The translations under genes were made by a program, and so were the position numbers. Shown piece after piece: positions 1 through 7,635 of a DNA stretch of 33,192 nucleotides; position 1 is the first letter of the stretch, and the number at the start of each line of letters is the position of its first letter. This stretch comes from an uncultured Terriglobales bacterium (GTDB lineage Bacteria > Acidobacteriota > Terriglobia > Terriglobales > Acidobacteriaceae): positions 1 through 33,192 of the forward strand of contig CATPBY010000050.1 of NCBI GenBank assembly GCA_955652845.1, given 5' to 3'. The notes beneath the pieces are model-generated. The model made no database searches, was not told where the DNA came from, and saw nothing but the letters and a program-made list of their open reading frames with translations.

Positions 1-141
1 CACGAAGCAGCCGCCTCGCTGCTCGACGCCGCTTTGCAAAAGGAACTGGCTGAAATCAAGCGGAGTTCGATTTCAGAGTTGGTTGCGACACGATATAAGA
101 AGTTCCGCAACATGGCGCAGTTTCTGCGGGTCGAAGAGTAG
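1..141 (+). CDS. accA: Acetyl-CoA carboxylase carboxyltransferase alpha subunit, C-terminal end (partial)
   Basis: This is an open frame entering from the left edge and ending at TAG 139-141, giving 46 residues. The tail contains ELVATRYKKFRNMAQF, which resembles the usual end of AccA (EEL..RYEKFR.MG), preceded by a helix rich in Leu, Lys and Glu. AccA is the carboxyltransferase alpha subunit that, with AccD, moves carboxyl from biotin to acetyl-CoA to make malonyl-CoA for fatty acid synthesis. Only the end of the gene is here, so the call rests on this short tail. The rest lies outside the window. Confidence 0.65.
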   Translation, partial: HEAAASLLDAALQKELAEIKRSSISELVATRYKKFRNMAQFLRVEE

Positions 142-222
142 TTCCACAGAAGTCTGGTTCAACGACAGGTACCTTCGTTTTCAGACCGTGGTTTCCTCGT
201 GTGCTCCCCGTCGCACATGCCG

Positions 223-228
223 TATAAT
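223..228 (+). promoter_or_regulatory. Candidate -10 box upstream of korA
   Basis: A perfect TATAAT lies 74 bases before the korA start, in the 160-base gap after accA. No good -35 hexamer is visible at 16-18 bases upstream, so this is a candidate only. Confidence 0.35.
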
Positions 229-301
229 TGAGGGTTCTACTTCATCCATTAACAACGAAAATTGGCGGGCTAAACCCGCTCCGCTCAGGAAGGATCCAGG
301 A

Positions 302-2137
302 ATGGCCACCACCGATGTAGCGCTCCATGAAGCCTCGGGGCGATTAGAACCGAAGCGCGTTGTCAACAACATGAGCATCCAGGTTGCGACGGTGAACGGT
401 TCCGGTTCGCAGAGTTCCAACACTGTGCTGTTGCGCAGCATTTTCCAGATGGGAGTACCGGTTTCGGGCAAAAACCTCTTTCCGTCAAATATTGCAGGTT
501 TGCCCACCTGGTACACCATTCGCGCCAATAAAGACGGATACATCGCGCGCAAGAAGGAAATCGACTTTGTAGTGGCCATGAACCCGGAAACGGCGCAGGA
601 AGATGTAATGTCCCTGGCGCCGGGCGCCGCCGTTTTGTATGACGAACCGCTCAATCTCAGCGCGCTTCGTTCCGACCTGGTTTTTTATGCGGTCCCGTAC
701 GACAAACTGGTCGCTCCGGTATGTCCAGAAGCCAAGCTGCGCAAGTTGGTCAAGAACATGGTTTACGTGGGTGTGGTCGCCAGACTTCTCGAAATTGATA
801 TGGCTGAAGTAGAGAAGGCGATCCGCAAGCAGTTCGCTAAAAAGGTAAAGGCCGCCAATCTGAATCTGGCAGCCGTGCAGGCCGGCTACGATTATGCGGC
901 CTCGAATCTTCCCAAGCGCGACCCATATTTTATCCAGCGCATGGACAAGACCCAGGGCAAGATCATCATCGATGGAAACTCGGCGGCTGCGCTGGGCTGC
1001 ATGTTCGCGGGAGTGACGTTCGTCAGCTGGTATCCGATTACGCCATCCTCTTCGTTGCCGGAAAGCATCATTGAGTACATGAAGCGATTTCGAATTGGTG
1101 CGGATGGTAAAGCCACGTTTGCCATCATCCAGGCGGAGGACGAACTGGCCGCCATCGGGATGGTGGTTGGCGCCGGCTGGGCCGGAGCGCGCGCTATGAC
1201 CGCGACCGCAGGTCCCGGTATCTCGCTGATGGCGGAGTTTGCCGGACTGGCTTACTACGCCGAGATTCCGGGCGTCATCTGGGACATTCAGCGCGTCGGA
1301 CCCTCGACCGGCCTCCCGACTCGGACTTCGCAGGGGGACATTCTTTCGACTGCTTTCCTGTCCCACGGCGATACCAAGCACATCCTTCTGATTCCATGCT
1401 CGGCGGAAGAATGTTTCATCATGGCGCAAGACGCCTTCGAGCTGGCAGAGCAATTTCAGACTCTGGTTTTTGTTATGTCCGATCTCGACCTGGGTATGAA
1501 CAATTGGATGGCGGATCCTTTCCACTATCCCGAAAAACCCATCCATCGGGGGAAAATATTGGCGAAGGAAGACCTGGACCGTCTTGGCGGATTCGCCCGT
1601 TACAAGGATGTCGATGGTGACGGTATCGGCTACCGCACATTGCCGGGCACCGACCACCCTGCGGCTGCGTATTTCACCCGAGGCAGCGGGCATAACGAGA
1701 AGTCCCAGTACAGCGAGCGTCCGGACGACTTTGAACAAAACATGGAGCGCATTAATCGTAAGTTTGAGACCGCGCGCTCTTTTGTGCCGCGACCCGAGGT
1801 TTCAACCGGAAAGTCGAAAATCGGATTTATCGCCTATGGCACTTCGCACTGGGCGATCATTGAAAGCCGCGACCAGTTGCGCGAAGAGTACGGCGTTGAA
1901 ACCGATTATCTGCGGCTTCGCGCCTACCCGTTTACCCGGGAGGTGCATGAGTTCGTAAAGCAGCACGACCGCGTTTACGTGGTGGAGCAAAACCGCGATG
2001 CGCAGATGTTGAGTCTTCTCAAGCTTGATCTCGAACCAGGCCTGCTGACGCGCCTGCGCAGCATCGCGCATATTCACGGATTGCCGCTCGACGCGCGTTC
2101 GGTGACCGACGAACTCATGACCATGGAGGGCAAGTAA
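302..2137 (+). CDS. korA: 2-oxoacid:ferredoxin oxidoreductase, fused gamma/alpha subunit
   Basis: 611 aa. With KorB it oxidatively decarboxylates a 2-oxoacid (most likely 2-oxoglutarate) to the acyl-CoA with reduction of ferredoxin, in the cytoplasm. The N-terminal ~190 residues look like the gamma domain (VNGSGSQSSN, FQMGVPVSGKNLFPSNI). After a linker comes the alpha pyrimidine-binding domain, with YPITPSSS from residue 244, QAEDELAAIGMVVGA and TATAGPGISLMAEF. The reading frame is open back to 83, but I chose ATG 302 because AGGA stands just upstream and the protein then starts just before the conserved region. ATG 371 is an alternative. It abuts korB with no gap, so the two are co-translated. 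Substrate choice (2-oxoglutarate versus pyruvate or branched-chain oxoacids) cannot be settled from the sequence. Confidence 0.9.
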   Translation: MATTDVALHEASGRLEPKRVVNNMSIQVATVNGSGSQSSNTVLLRSIFQMGVPVSGKNLFPSNIAGLPTWYTIRANKDGYIARKKEIDFVVAMNPETAQEDVMSLAPGAAVLYDEPLNLSALRSDLVFYAVPYDKLVAPVCPEAKLRKLVKNMVYVGVVARLLEIDMAEVEKAIRKQFAKKVKAANLNLAAVQAGYDYAASNLPKRDPYFIQRMDKTQGKIIIDGNSAAALGCMFAGVTFVSWYPITPSSSLPESIIEYMKRFRIGADGKATFAIIQAEDELAAIGMVVGAGWAGARAMTATAGPGISLMAEFAGLAYYAEIPGVIWDIQRVGPSTGLPTRTSQGDILSTAFLSHGDTKHILLIPCSAEECFIMAQDAFELAEQFQTLVFVMSDLDLGMNNWMADPFHYPEKPIHRGKILAKEDLDRLGGFARYKDVDGDGIGYRTLPGTDHPAAAYFTRGSGHNEKSQYSERPDDFEQNMERINRKFETARSFVPRPEVSTGKSKIGFIAYGTSHWAIIESRDQLREEYGVETDYLRLRAYPFTREVHEFVKQHDRVYVVEQNRDAQMLSLLKLDLEPGLLTRLRSIAHIHGLPLDARSVTDELMTMEGK

Positions 2138-3178
2138 ATGGCAACCACACCGGCCAGTACCCCTAAACTCAATCGTGTCGGACTCTCCGTGGTCGATTAC
2201 CGCGGCGGTAAGACCACGCTATGCGCCGGCTGCGGGCACAATGCCATCTCCGAGCGCATCATTGACGCGATGTACGAAATGGGCGTGGCGCCGGAGCGGG
2301 TGGCCAAATTGAGCGGAATCGGCTGCTCCTCGAAAAGCCCGGCGTACTTCATGGGACGCTCTCACAGTTTCAACGCAGTACACGGCCGCATGCCTTCAGT
2401 CGCGACCGGCGCGATGCTGGCGAATCGCAACCTGCTGGCGCTCGGCGTCAGCGGCGATGGCGACTCTGCTTCGATTGGCATGGGGCAGTTTGTCCATCTT
2501 ATGCGCCGCAATCTTCCAATGATTTACATCATCGAAGATAACGGGGTGTATGGTTTGACCAAAGGCCAGTTCTCAGCCACTGCGGACCTCGGATCAAAGC
2601 TGAAAACCGGCGTGATCAATGACTTGCCACCCATCGATACCTGCGCCATGGCCATCACTCTGGGCGCTACTTTTGTGGGCCGTTCGTTTTCCGGGGATAA
2701 GAGGCAACTCCATTCCATGCTGAAGGCCGCGATTGCCCACAAAGGCACGGTCATGCTTGACGTGGTCTCACCCTGCGTGACCTTTAATGATCATGAGGGT
2801 TCGACCAAATCCTACAAATATATGAAGGACCACGACGAACCTTTACAGGAAATCAGCTTTGTTCCGGTCTTTGAGGATATCGCGGTCGAATACGACGCCG
2901 GCACAACAGTCGAAGTGACTATGCATGACGGCTCCCGCCTGCGCTTGCGCAAACTGGAAGAAGATTACGATCCCACCGATCGGATCAAATCCATTACGCG
3001 CTTACATGAAGCTCACGATGCCGGCGAAGTGCTGACCGGCGTTTTCTACGTCAACACGCAGACACCAAGTTTCGTTGACCTGTTGAACCTCACGGAACAG
3101 CCACTCGCCACTTTGCCTGAGTCGGTTGTTCGCCCTGGCAGGGAAGTGCTGGAGCAGGCCATGGAAGAGCTGCGATAA
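2138..3178 (+). CDS. korB: 2-oxoacid:ferredoxin oxidoreductase, beta subunit
   Basis: 346 aa, starting on the base after the korA stop. This is the thiamine diphosphate and 4Fe-4S subunit. Visible cluster ligands are C29 and C32 (CAGCGHN), C63 (GIGCSS) and C213 (SPCVTFND), the four-Cys pattern of KorB/OorB proteins. The TPP/Mg motif is GDGDSASIGMGQFVHLMRRN followed by EDNGVYGLTKGQFS. No separate delta (ferredoxin-like) subunit is present, which fits the two-gene form common in aerobic bacteria. Together the pair gives a ferredoxin-linked route in the TCA cycle, but no ferredoxin gene of the usual 4Fe-4S kind is nearby. Confidence 0.92.
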   Translation: MATTPASTPKLNRVGLSVVDYRGGKTTLCAGCGHNAISERIIDAMYEMGVAPERVAKLSGIGCSSKSPAYFMGRSHSFNAVHGRMPSVATGAMLANRNLLALGVSGDGDSASIGMGQFVHLMRRNLPMIYIIEDNGVYGLTKGQFSATADLGSKLKTGVINDLPPIDTCAMAITLGATFVGRSFSGDKRQLHSMLKAAIAHKGTVMLDVVSPCVTFNDHEGSTKSYKYMKDHDEPLQEISFVPVFEDIAVEYDAGTTVEVTMHDGSRLRLRKLEEDYDPTDRIKSITRLHEAHDAGEVLTGVFYVNTQTPSFVDLLNLTEQPLATLPESVVRPGREVLEQAMEELR

Positions 3179-3249
3179 TCCACTTCACGTCTCACCCATT
3201 TGCGGACAGCGTCATTTATCGGACGGTTTCTGCAACTCTCTCATTGCCA

Positions 3250-4845
3250 ATGACATCTGAGAAACGATCGTTCGCGGGGGCGGCTGTGGTCTTGGAGACC
3301 CTAAGTGCTCGACGTAGTGCTCCTTCTACCGGGAAATTAGTGCTCATAGCGGTTGCGGCAACGTTCGTTGTCCTTCTGTTAGCGATAACGTTTGCAACCC
3401 GCCATGCTGACCCCTACCTGCGGGCCCGCGCCGTCGAGATGCTTCGGGAAAAATTTCATGGTGATGTCGAGCTGCGTGAATTCAAGGTATTTCTGTGGCC
3501 TCAAGTAAGGATTGAGGGATCCGGGCTGAGACTTTGGCACCAGGGCCAGACCGACCTGCCACCGTTGATTTCGGTTGGCGAATTCTCAGCCGACGCGGGT
3601 TTGCGCGGGCTGGTCGGACGACCATGGACGATTCACCAGGTCAGACTGAAAGGACTGGTAATTCAGATTCCCCCGGCGGGACAGCGGGCTAAGCAAGACT
3701 GGTCAAGAGTACGAGATATGCCGGTCTTTATCGATGAGCTTATATCGGACGATGGGGAACTACGGCTTCTGCCGAAGTCGGCGGATAAAGAACCGCACGT
3801 CTTTGAACTTCATCATCTGGTCCTGCATTCTGTAGGGCTGGGGAAACCCGCGAATTTCAGTGCTCAATTGAGCAATGCGGTTCCTCCCGGAGAGATCAAC
3901 GCTCAGGGCAGCTTTGGGCCCTGGAACCCCGACTACCCCGGCCAAACTCCCCTGGCCGCTGATTATGCTATGACGAAAGCTGATCTCGGCGTTTTCAGGG
4001 GCATTCGTGGCATCTTGTCTTCGCAAGGAAAATTTGGAGGCGCGCTGAACAAGATCGAAGTCGAGGGCACGACCGAGACTCCAGACTTCAGCCTTCGAAC
4101 TGGCGAACACCCGGTGTCACTGCAGACCACCTTCAGCGCCACGGTGGATGGCACCAACGGAAATACGCTACTTCACCCTGTGCACGCGCACTTCCTTAAT
4201 TCATTCGTGACCGCGAGCGGCGAAGTGGTCAAAAAGCCGGGCAGCAAGGGCCGCAATATCACCCTCGATGTCGTTGTAGATAAGGGCAGGCTTGAGGACA
4301 TGCTGCGGCTGGCGGTTAAGTCGGAGAAGGCCATCATGACGGGCGCTCTCAAGCTGAGAACGAAGTTCAACCTTCGACCAGCTGAAGGCGATATCATCGA
4401 TCGTTTGACGCTCAAGGGAAACTTTGGAGTGGGAGGAGCCGAATTCACCAATCCAGATGTAAGCGCCAAGATTCAAACCCTGAGCCGCAAAGCCCAAGGC
4501 AAACCGGGAAATGAGGACGCGGGCAGCAGCGTATCGGAATTAAAAGGTAACTTTCTGTTGAATGATGGAGTCGTTACCTTCCGGGGGCTGACTTTTAGCG
4601 TGGTCGGAGCCGACGTGGGACTCGATGGCGGTTACAACCTGGATAAAGAGTCTTTGGACTTCCACGGCAAACTAAAGATGTCAGCCAAGCTATCTCAGAC
4701 TATGACCGGCTTCAAATCATTTTTCTTGAAGCCGTTTGATCCATTCTTTCGCAAAGACGGCGCCACCGTGCTTCCCATCAAAATCACTGGGACACGAGAC
4801 CATCCCTCTTTCGGGCTGGATTTTCATCACAAAAATACGCTCTAG
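3250..4845 (+). CDS. AsmA-like inner-membrane/periplasmic protein
   Basis: 531 aa. After a ~28-residue basic cytoplasmic tail there is one membrane segment (LVLIAVAATFVVLLLAITFA), then a long periplasmic beta-rich region. The text after the membrane helix (DPYLRARAVEMLREKFHGDVEL..FKV) and the C-terminal part with repeated 'LKGNF', 'GLTFSVVGADVGLDGGYNL' and 'LDFHGKL' resembles the AsmA/AsmA-like C-terminal family, which includes proteins thought to help carry phospholipids or assemble the outer membrane. A TTG at 3244 opens the frame, but ATG 3250 is the more likely start. The ribosome binding site is weak for either. It stands alone, 71 bases after korB, and its stop overlaps the stop of the small gene on the other strand. 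The family call is moderate; the exact role is unknown. Confidence 0.65.
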   Translation: MTSEKRSFAGAAVVLETLSARRSAPSTGKLVLIAVAATFVVLLLAITFATRHADPYLRARAVEMLREKFHGDVELREFKVFLWPQVRIEGSGLRLWHQGQTDLPPLISVGEFSADAGLRGLVGRPWTIHQVRLKGLVIQIPPAGQRAKQDWSRVRDMPVFIDELISDDGELRLLPKSADKEPHVFELHHLVLHSVGLGKPANFSAQLSNAVPPGEINAQGSFGPWNPDYPGQTPLAADYAMTKADLGVFRGIRGILSSQGKFGGALNKIEVEGTTETPDFSLRTGEHPVSLQTTFSATVDGTNGNTLLHPVHAHFLNSFVTASGEVVKKPGSKGRNITLDVVVDKGRLEDMLRLAVKSEKAIMTGALKLRTKFNLRPAEGDIIDRLTLKGNFGVGGAEFTNPDVSAKIQTLSRKAQGKPGNEDAGSSVSELKGNFLLNDGVVTFRGLTFSVVGADVGLDGGYNLDKESLDFHGKLKMSAKLSQTMTGFKSFFLKPFDPFFRKDGATVLPIKITGTRDHPSFGLDFHHKNTL

Positions 4846-5060
4846 GCAACATCATCCACGGGGCGCTTGGAAGGCTCCTGGGGTTCTCCGCTGTGTTCAG
4901 GATTCCCCCCAGGCTCGGGAAAATCGGTGTCGGCGGATTTCAGCCGCGGATCCTGATCGCGATGTCCGATCTGGCCTTGCAACCCACTGTTACCCGGCGT
5001 CTCGTCCCCATCATGCTCCACGGCGCCTTTACCGCGGTCCTGGTCTTTACCATCGCGCAT
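4842..5060 (-). CDS. Small polar, charge-rich hypothetical protein
   Basis: 72 aa. I do not recognise a named family. It has a very strong ribosome binding site (AGGAGG, complement of 5070-5075) nine bases before ATG 5060, which is the main reason to call it real. The protein is almost free of hydrophobic residues, with no Cys, no Trp and no membrane segment. It is rich in Gly, Asp, Glu, Pro, Lys and Arg, so it is probably unstructured, of the hydrophilin or stress-protein kind. Segments include GKDQDRGKGAVEHDGDE and EPGGNPEHSGEPQEP. Its TAG stop and the TAG stop of the convergent AsmA-like gene share the four bases CTAG at 4842-4845. Confidence 0.65.
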   Translation of the reverse strand: MRDGKDQDRGKGAVEHDGDETPGNSGLQGQIGHRDQDPRLKSADTDFPEPGGNPEHSGEPQEPSKRPVDDVA

Positions 5061-5126
5061 TATAGGATTCCTCCTGGGAGTTCATACGGTTAATCCCCGC
5101 TTGTCAGCGTACCCCAAATTTTTTCT

Positions 5127-5155
5127 TTGCGGAAGGGGATAACGCTGTATATATG
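5127..5155 (+). promoter_or_regulatory. Candidate promoter for the His-rich peptide gene
   Basis: TTGCGG at 5127-5132 is followed after 17 bases by TATATG at 5150-5155, about 31 bases before the start of the small downstream gene. Both boxes are imperfect, but the spacing is ideal and the AT-rich stretch stands out from its surroundings. Confidence 0.35.
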
Positions 5156-5185
5156 TAGCAGGCATTTCCCATTCAGGAGTTAGCG

Positions 5186-5356
5186 ATGAAAGGTCTTCTC
5201 ATTTCACTTGTGCTGTTCACATTGACACTCGCGGCCCCTGCGGCCCTCCCAAGTTCCCGACAATCGGAAAAGCCGTCCAAGCGAGCAAATCACCATAAGG
5301 CCCATCGAGCTGGACACCACAGCAAACCACGCCACGGACATCACACAGGCGCATAG
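5186..5356 (+). CDS. Histidine-rich small secreted peptide
   Basis: 56 aa, from ATG 5186 to TAG 5354-5356. AGGAG stands seven bases before the start. Residues 1-~20 form a clear signal peptide (MKGLLISLVLFTLTLAAPAA). The mature part is short, strongly basic and histidine-rich: nine His in the last 26 residues, with HH pairs such as NHHKAHRAGHH and HGHH, plus many Lys and Arg. No cysteine is present. A periplasmic metal-binding (Zn, Cu or Ni) or polyanion-binding role is possible, but I do not recognise the family. It lies alone between divergent and co-directional neighbours and has its own candidate promoter. Confidence 0.6.
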   Translation: MKGLLISLVLFTLTLAAPAALPSSRQSEKPSKRANHHKAHRAGHHSKPRHGHHTGA

Positions 5357-5506
5357 TACGACGGCTCAGGAGAAATGAGTCGAATTGCCATCTCCGGGCC
5401 TGACAACGCGAACTCCTACTCTGGCCACTACACCCGAGGCTGGTGACCTTCGTTTTCGCTGCGACGCGGCATCCTGCCCTAGAATGCTCTCAGCGAAGGT
5501 TCGCTA

Positions 5507-5818
5507 ATGACCGCTCCCACTACTCTTTTTCGGCCTTTTTTCCGACTGATAAAAATCACGATTCTAGGCACGCAATTTGACGTGCCGGAAAACAATACCC
5601 TGCTGCGCTGCTTTCAGTATCTGGCGCCGGAACCGGTTTCCTATGGTCGTTTCTGCTGGAACGAGGATTGTCAGTATTGCCGGGTAACGTTCGATCTGGG
5701 GGAAAGAGGCGCGAGCCGGACCGCTCTCTCCTGCAAATTAATGGTAGAAGCGGATATGCGAGTAACCGAAGCGGCGGCAGAAATCAGATATTGTTCGAGG
5801 ACGCTCAATCTCAAATAA
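5507..5818 (+). CDS. Small 2Fe-2S ferredoxin-like protein
   Basis: 103 aa. GAAGG sits about seven bases before ATG 5507. The cysteines are C50-x4-C55-x2-C58-x17-C76, in the order and spacing of the plant-type/Fer2 2Fe-2S binding loop, with an N-terminal beta segment (IKITILGTQFDVPENNTLL) matching the first strands of the fold. C35 and C95 lie outside the pattern. It resembles the stand-alone 2Fe-2S domains that act as small electron carriers or as the N-terminal cluster domain of larger oxidoreductases. No reductase or oxidase gene is next to it, so its partner is unknown. It converges with cpoB, leaving a 34-base gap. Confidence 0.7.
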   Translation: MTAPTTLFRPFFRLIKITILGTQFDVPENNTLLRCFQYLAPEPVSYGRFCWNEDCQYCRVTFDLGERGASRTALSCKLMVEADMRVTEAAAEIRYCSRTLNLK

Positions 5819-5852
5819 GAGAAATAAGCGCGCGCCTGTATCGGTCTAAATC

Positions 5853-6698
5853 CTACTGGGCGGCCCTATGAGAAGTAGTTCCTGCCACTGGCACTCCCAG
5901 CTTGCGCAGGCGGTCGCGAGCCTGGGTGGCTTCGTTCGATCGCGGGTAGCGCTGAACCACGTGGCGCAACTCGGAAATACCATCCTCTTTCTGCCCCAGT
6001 TCGATCAGTGCGAATCCTTTTTTTAACTGAGCCGCAGCGGCTTTGTTTCCGCTGGGAAAGTCCTGCATAACCTGGTCGTAATTCTTGGCCGCCTGCTGGT
6101 AGTTCCCCTGCCGGTACTGGATTTCCGCCAGGTAAAAATATGAATTTCCGGTCAGATCGGTGTTGGGATAGTACTTGATGTAGTCAGAGAACTCCTGCGT
6201 GGCCAGGTCATTCTTGCCGGCGTTGTAATCGCGCAGGCCATTGTTGTAAAGCACGTCCGGCGGCGGGGCCTGCGCCTGCTGTTGCTGTTGCGATTGCTGT
6301 GCGGCCAGGTTCTGCTGAGCCGACTGCATGTCTTCCAATTGCTTGCTGACTTTGGCCAGCCGGGCTTTCAATTCATCCATGGTGTCATTCAACGCCTGGA
6401 TCTGCCCGGACAGTTGGTCCACATGGGCGCCGCTATCGCTCTGCTGTTTCTGCAACGTAGTCTGCAGATTGGTGATGGCAGTTACCGCCTTGTTCATGCT
6501 GTCGGTATTCTGGTCCATCAGGTTTTTCATGATGCCCATGCGCTCATCGAACGACTGACGCATTTGCGTCATCTGGTCCTGCAATGCCTGCACCTGGGTT
6601 TGCAGTTGAATCATCTCTTTGCTGGCGCCCCAAGCCGGCGTCAGGGTGAGCCATAGACCGGTGATGCCAATCACGATGGAATAACGTTGGATTCTCAT
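5853..6698 (-). CDS. cpoB: Tol-Pal system coordinator CpoB (YbgF-like TPR protein)
   Basis: 281 aa, last gene of the Tol-Pal block. A signal peptide (MRIQRYSIVIGITGLWLTLTPAWG) is followed by a long coiled coil (roughly residues 25-150, Gln-rich and containing QQSQQQQQAQA), then three to four TPR-like repeats (roughly 155-270: YNNGLRDYNAGKNDLATQEF, SYFYLAEIQYRQGNYQQAAKNY, KKGFALIELGQKEDGISEL). In other bacteria CpoB binds TolA and links outer-membrane constriction to peptidoglycan synthesis. The open frame extends upstream to 6842, but ATG 6698 gives the signal peptide and has GGGGA before it. The 168 bases between pal and this gene hold nothing else I can support. Confidence 0.88.
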   Translation of the reverse strand: MRIQRYSIVIGITGLWLTLTPAWGASKEMIQLQTQVQALQDQMTQMRQSFDERMGIMKNLMDQNTDSMNKAVTAITNLQTTLQKQQSDSGAHVDQLSGQIQALNDTMDELKARLAKVSKQLEDMQSAQQNLAAQQSQQQQQAQAPPPDVLYNNGLRDYNAGKNDLATQEFSDYIKYYPNTDLTGNSYFYLAEIQYRQGNYQQAAKNYDQVMQDFPSGNKAAAAQLKKGFALIELGQKEDGISELRHVVQRYPRSNEATQARDRLRKLGVPVAGTTSHRAAQ

Positions 6699-6866
6699 AA
6701 TTAATCCCCGGGCTGCGAAAAACGAGACGACGAAGTCAGCCGCCTGTTGGACAGAAAGCCCATGGTGTAGGATAACCCGCTGCGGACGCGGTAGGTAAGT
6801 CCTACCGCAAACGATGGAACTAGAACTAATGAGGCGAGCCAATTCAGCCCGCCCCAGATCCAGCGT

Positions 6867-7598
6867 CTACTTCTGATAAACAAAGTGACCGCGGCGGTTC
6901 TGCTGCCAGCAACTCTCATTGGACTGGGTGCAGAACGGCTTCTCCTTACCGTAGCTGATGGTCTTGATGTGATCCCCGCCAATGCCGGATTGCACCAAAG
7001 CATTCCGCACGGCGTTGGCGCGGCTGTCGCCCAGCGCCAGGTTGTACTCTGTGGATCCCCGTTCGTCACAATGTCCTTCGATAGTAAAGGCGATGTTGGG
7101 ATGTTGCTTCAGAAAACCAGCATCGGCCTGCAAAGCGGACTGCTGGTCGGGCCGAATGTCACTCTTATCATAGTCAAAGAAAACATCTTTCACATTCTGC
7201 GAGAACAACTCTTCTTCCGTTCCGGAAGATGAAGGTGGCGGCGGCGCTCCTGCGGTTACCGTAACCCGCGCCGTGGCGTCTTGAGTTCCTCCCGCTCCTT
7301 TGGCGGTCAGGTGATAGGTCGTTGACTCCGCCGGAGTCACCGCCTGCGATCCGTTGGGTTCCACCGCTCCAATACCGTCGATGCTTACATCGGTAGCATT
7401 GGTAGTCTGCCAGGTCAGGGTGGTGGATTGTCCTTTCTCAATGGTGTTGGGATTGGCTGTGAGTGAAGCCGTCGGTTCAGTCGGAGCCGGTGGCGCCGGC
7501 GGCGGTGGTGGCGGTACTTTCTTTTTGCAGGCGGCCAACATCATAATGGCGCCCAGTACGAACACCATGGTAATGCACTGCAATTTTCGCTGCTTCAC
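6867..7598 (-). CDS. pal: Peptidoglycan-associated lipoprotein Pal
   Basis: 243 aa. I chose GTG 7598 because GGGGAGG stands about seven bases before it; the frame is open to 7634. The lipobox is L21-A-A-C24, followed by KKK and a proline run (PPPPPPAPPAP). The C-terminal ~115 residues are an OmpA-like peptidoglycan-binding domain (FFDYDKSDIRPDQQ, IEGHCDERGSTEYNLALGDSRANAV, GKEKPFC, NRRGHFVY). Between the two, residues ~41-112 form an extra Ig-like domain (NPNTIEKGQSTTLTWQT, TTYHLTAKG), which classical Pal lacks. Pal anchors the outer membrane to the cell wall and binds TolB. It sits between tolB (37-base gap) and cpoB. Confidence 0.92.
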   Translation of the reverse strand: MKQRKLQCITMVFVLGAIMMLAACKKKVPPPPPPAPPAPTEPTASLTANPNTIEKGQSTTLTWQTTNATDVSIDGIGAVEPNGSQAVTPAESTTYHLTAKGAGGTQDATARVTVTAGAPPPPSSSGTEEELFSQNVKDVFFDYDKSDIRPDQQSALQADAGFLKQHPNIAFTIEGHCDERGSTEYNLALGDSRANAVRNALVQSGIGGDHIKTISYGKEKPFCTQSNESCWQQNRRGHFVYQK

Positions 7599-7635
7599 TT
7601 TCGTCCTCCCCTTCGAAATCGCGCGCGCTAACAAA

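Noticed and set aside
485..1738. Long 417-codon open frame on the minus strand inside korA
   Set aside because: It lies antisense to a clearly conserved gene, with no ribosome binding site or recognisable domain; it reflects codon bias of korA.
5375..5446. A 23-codon ORF with AGGAG close to its ATG (5375)
   Set aside because: The spacing to the start is too short (about two bases), the peptide has no recognisable character, and it sits in a gap between two better genes.
6701..7069. 122-codon minus-strand frame across the end of pal and the pal-cpoB gap, with one hydrophobic stretch
   Set aside because: Most of it is the wrong frame of pal; there is no ribosome binding site and no family resemblance.
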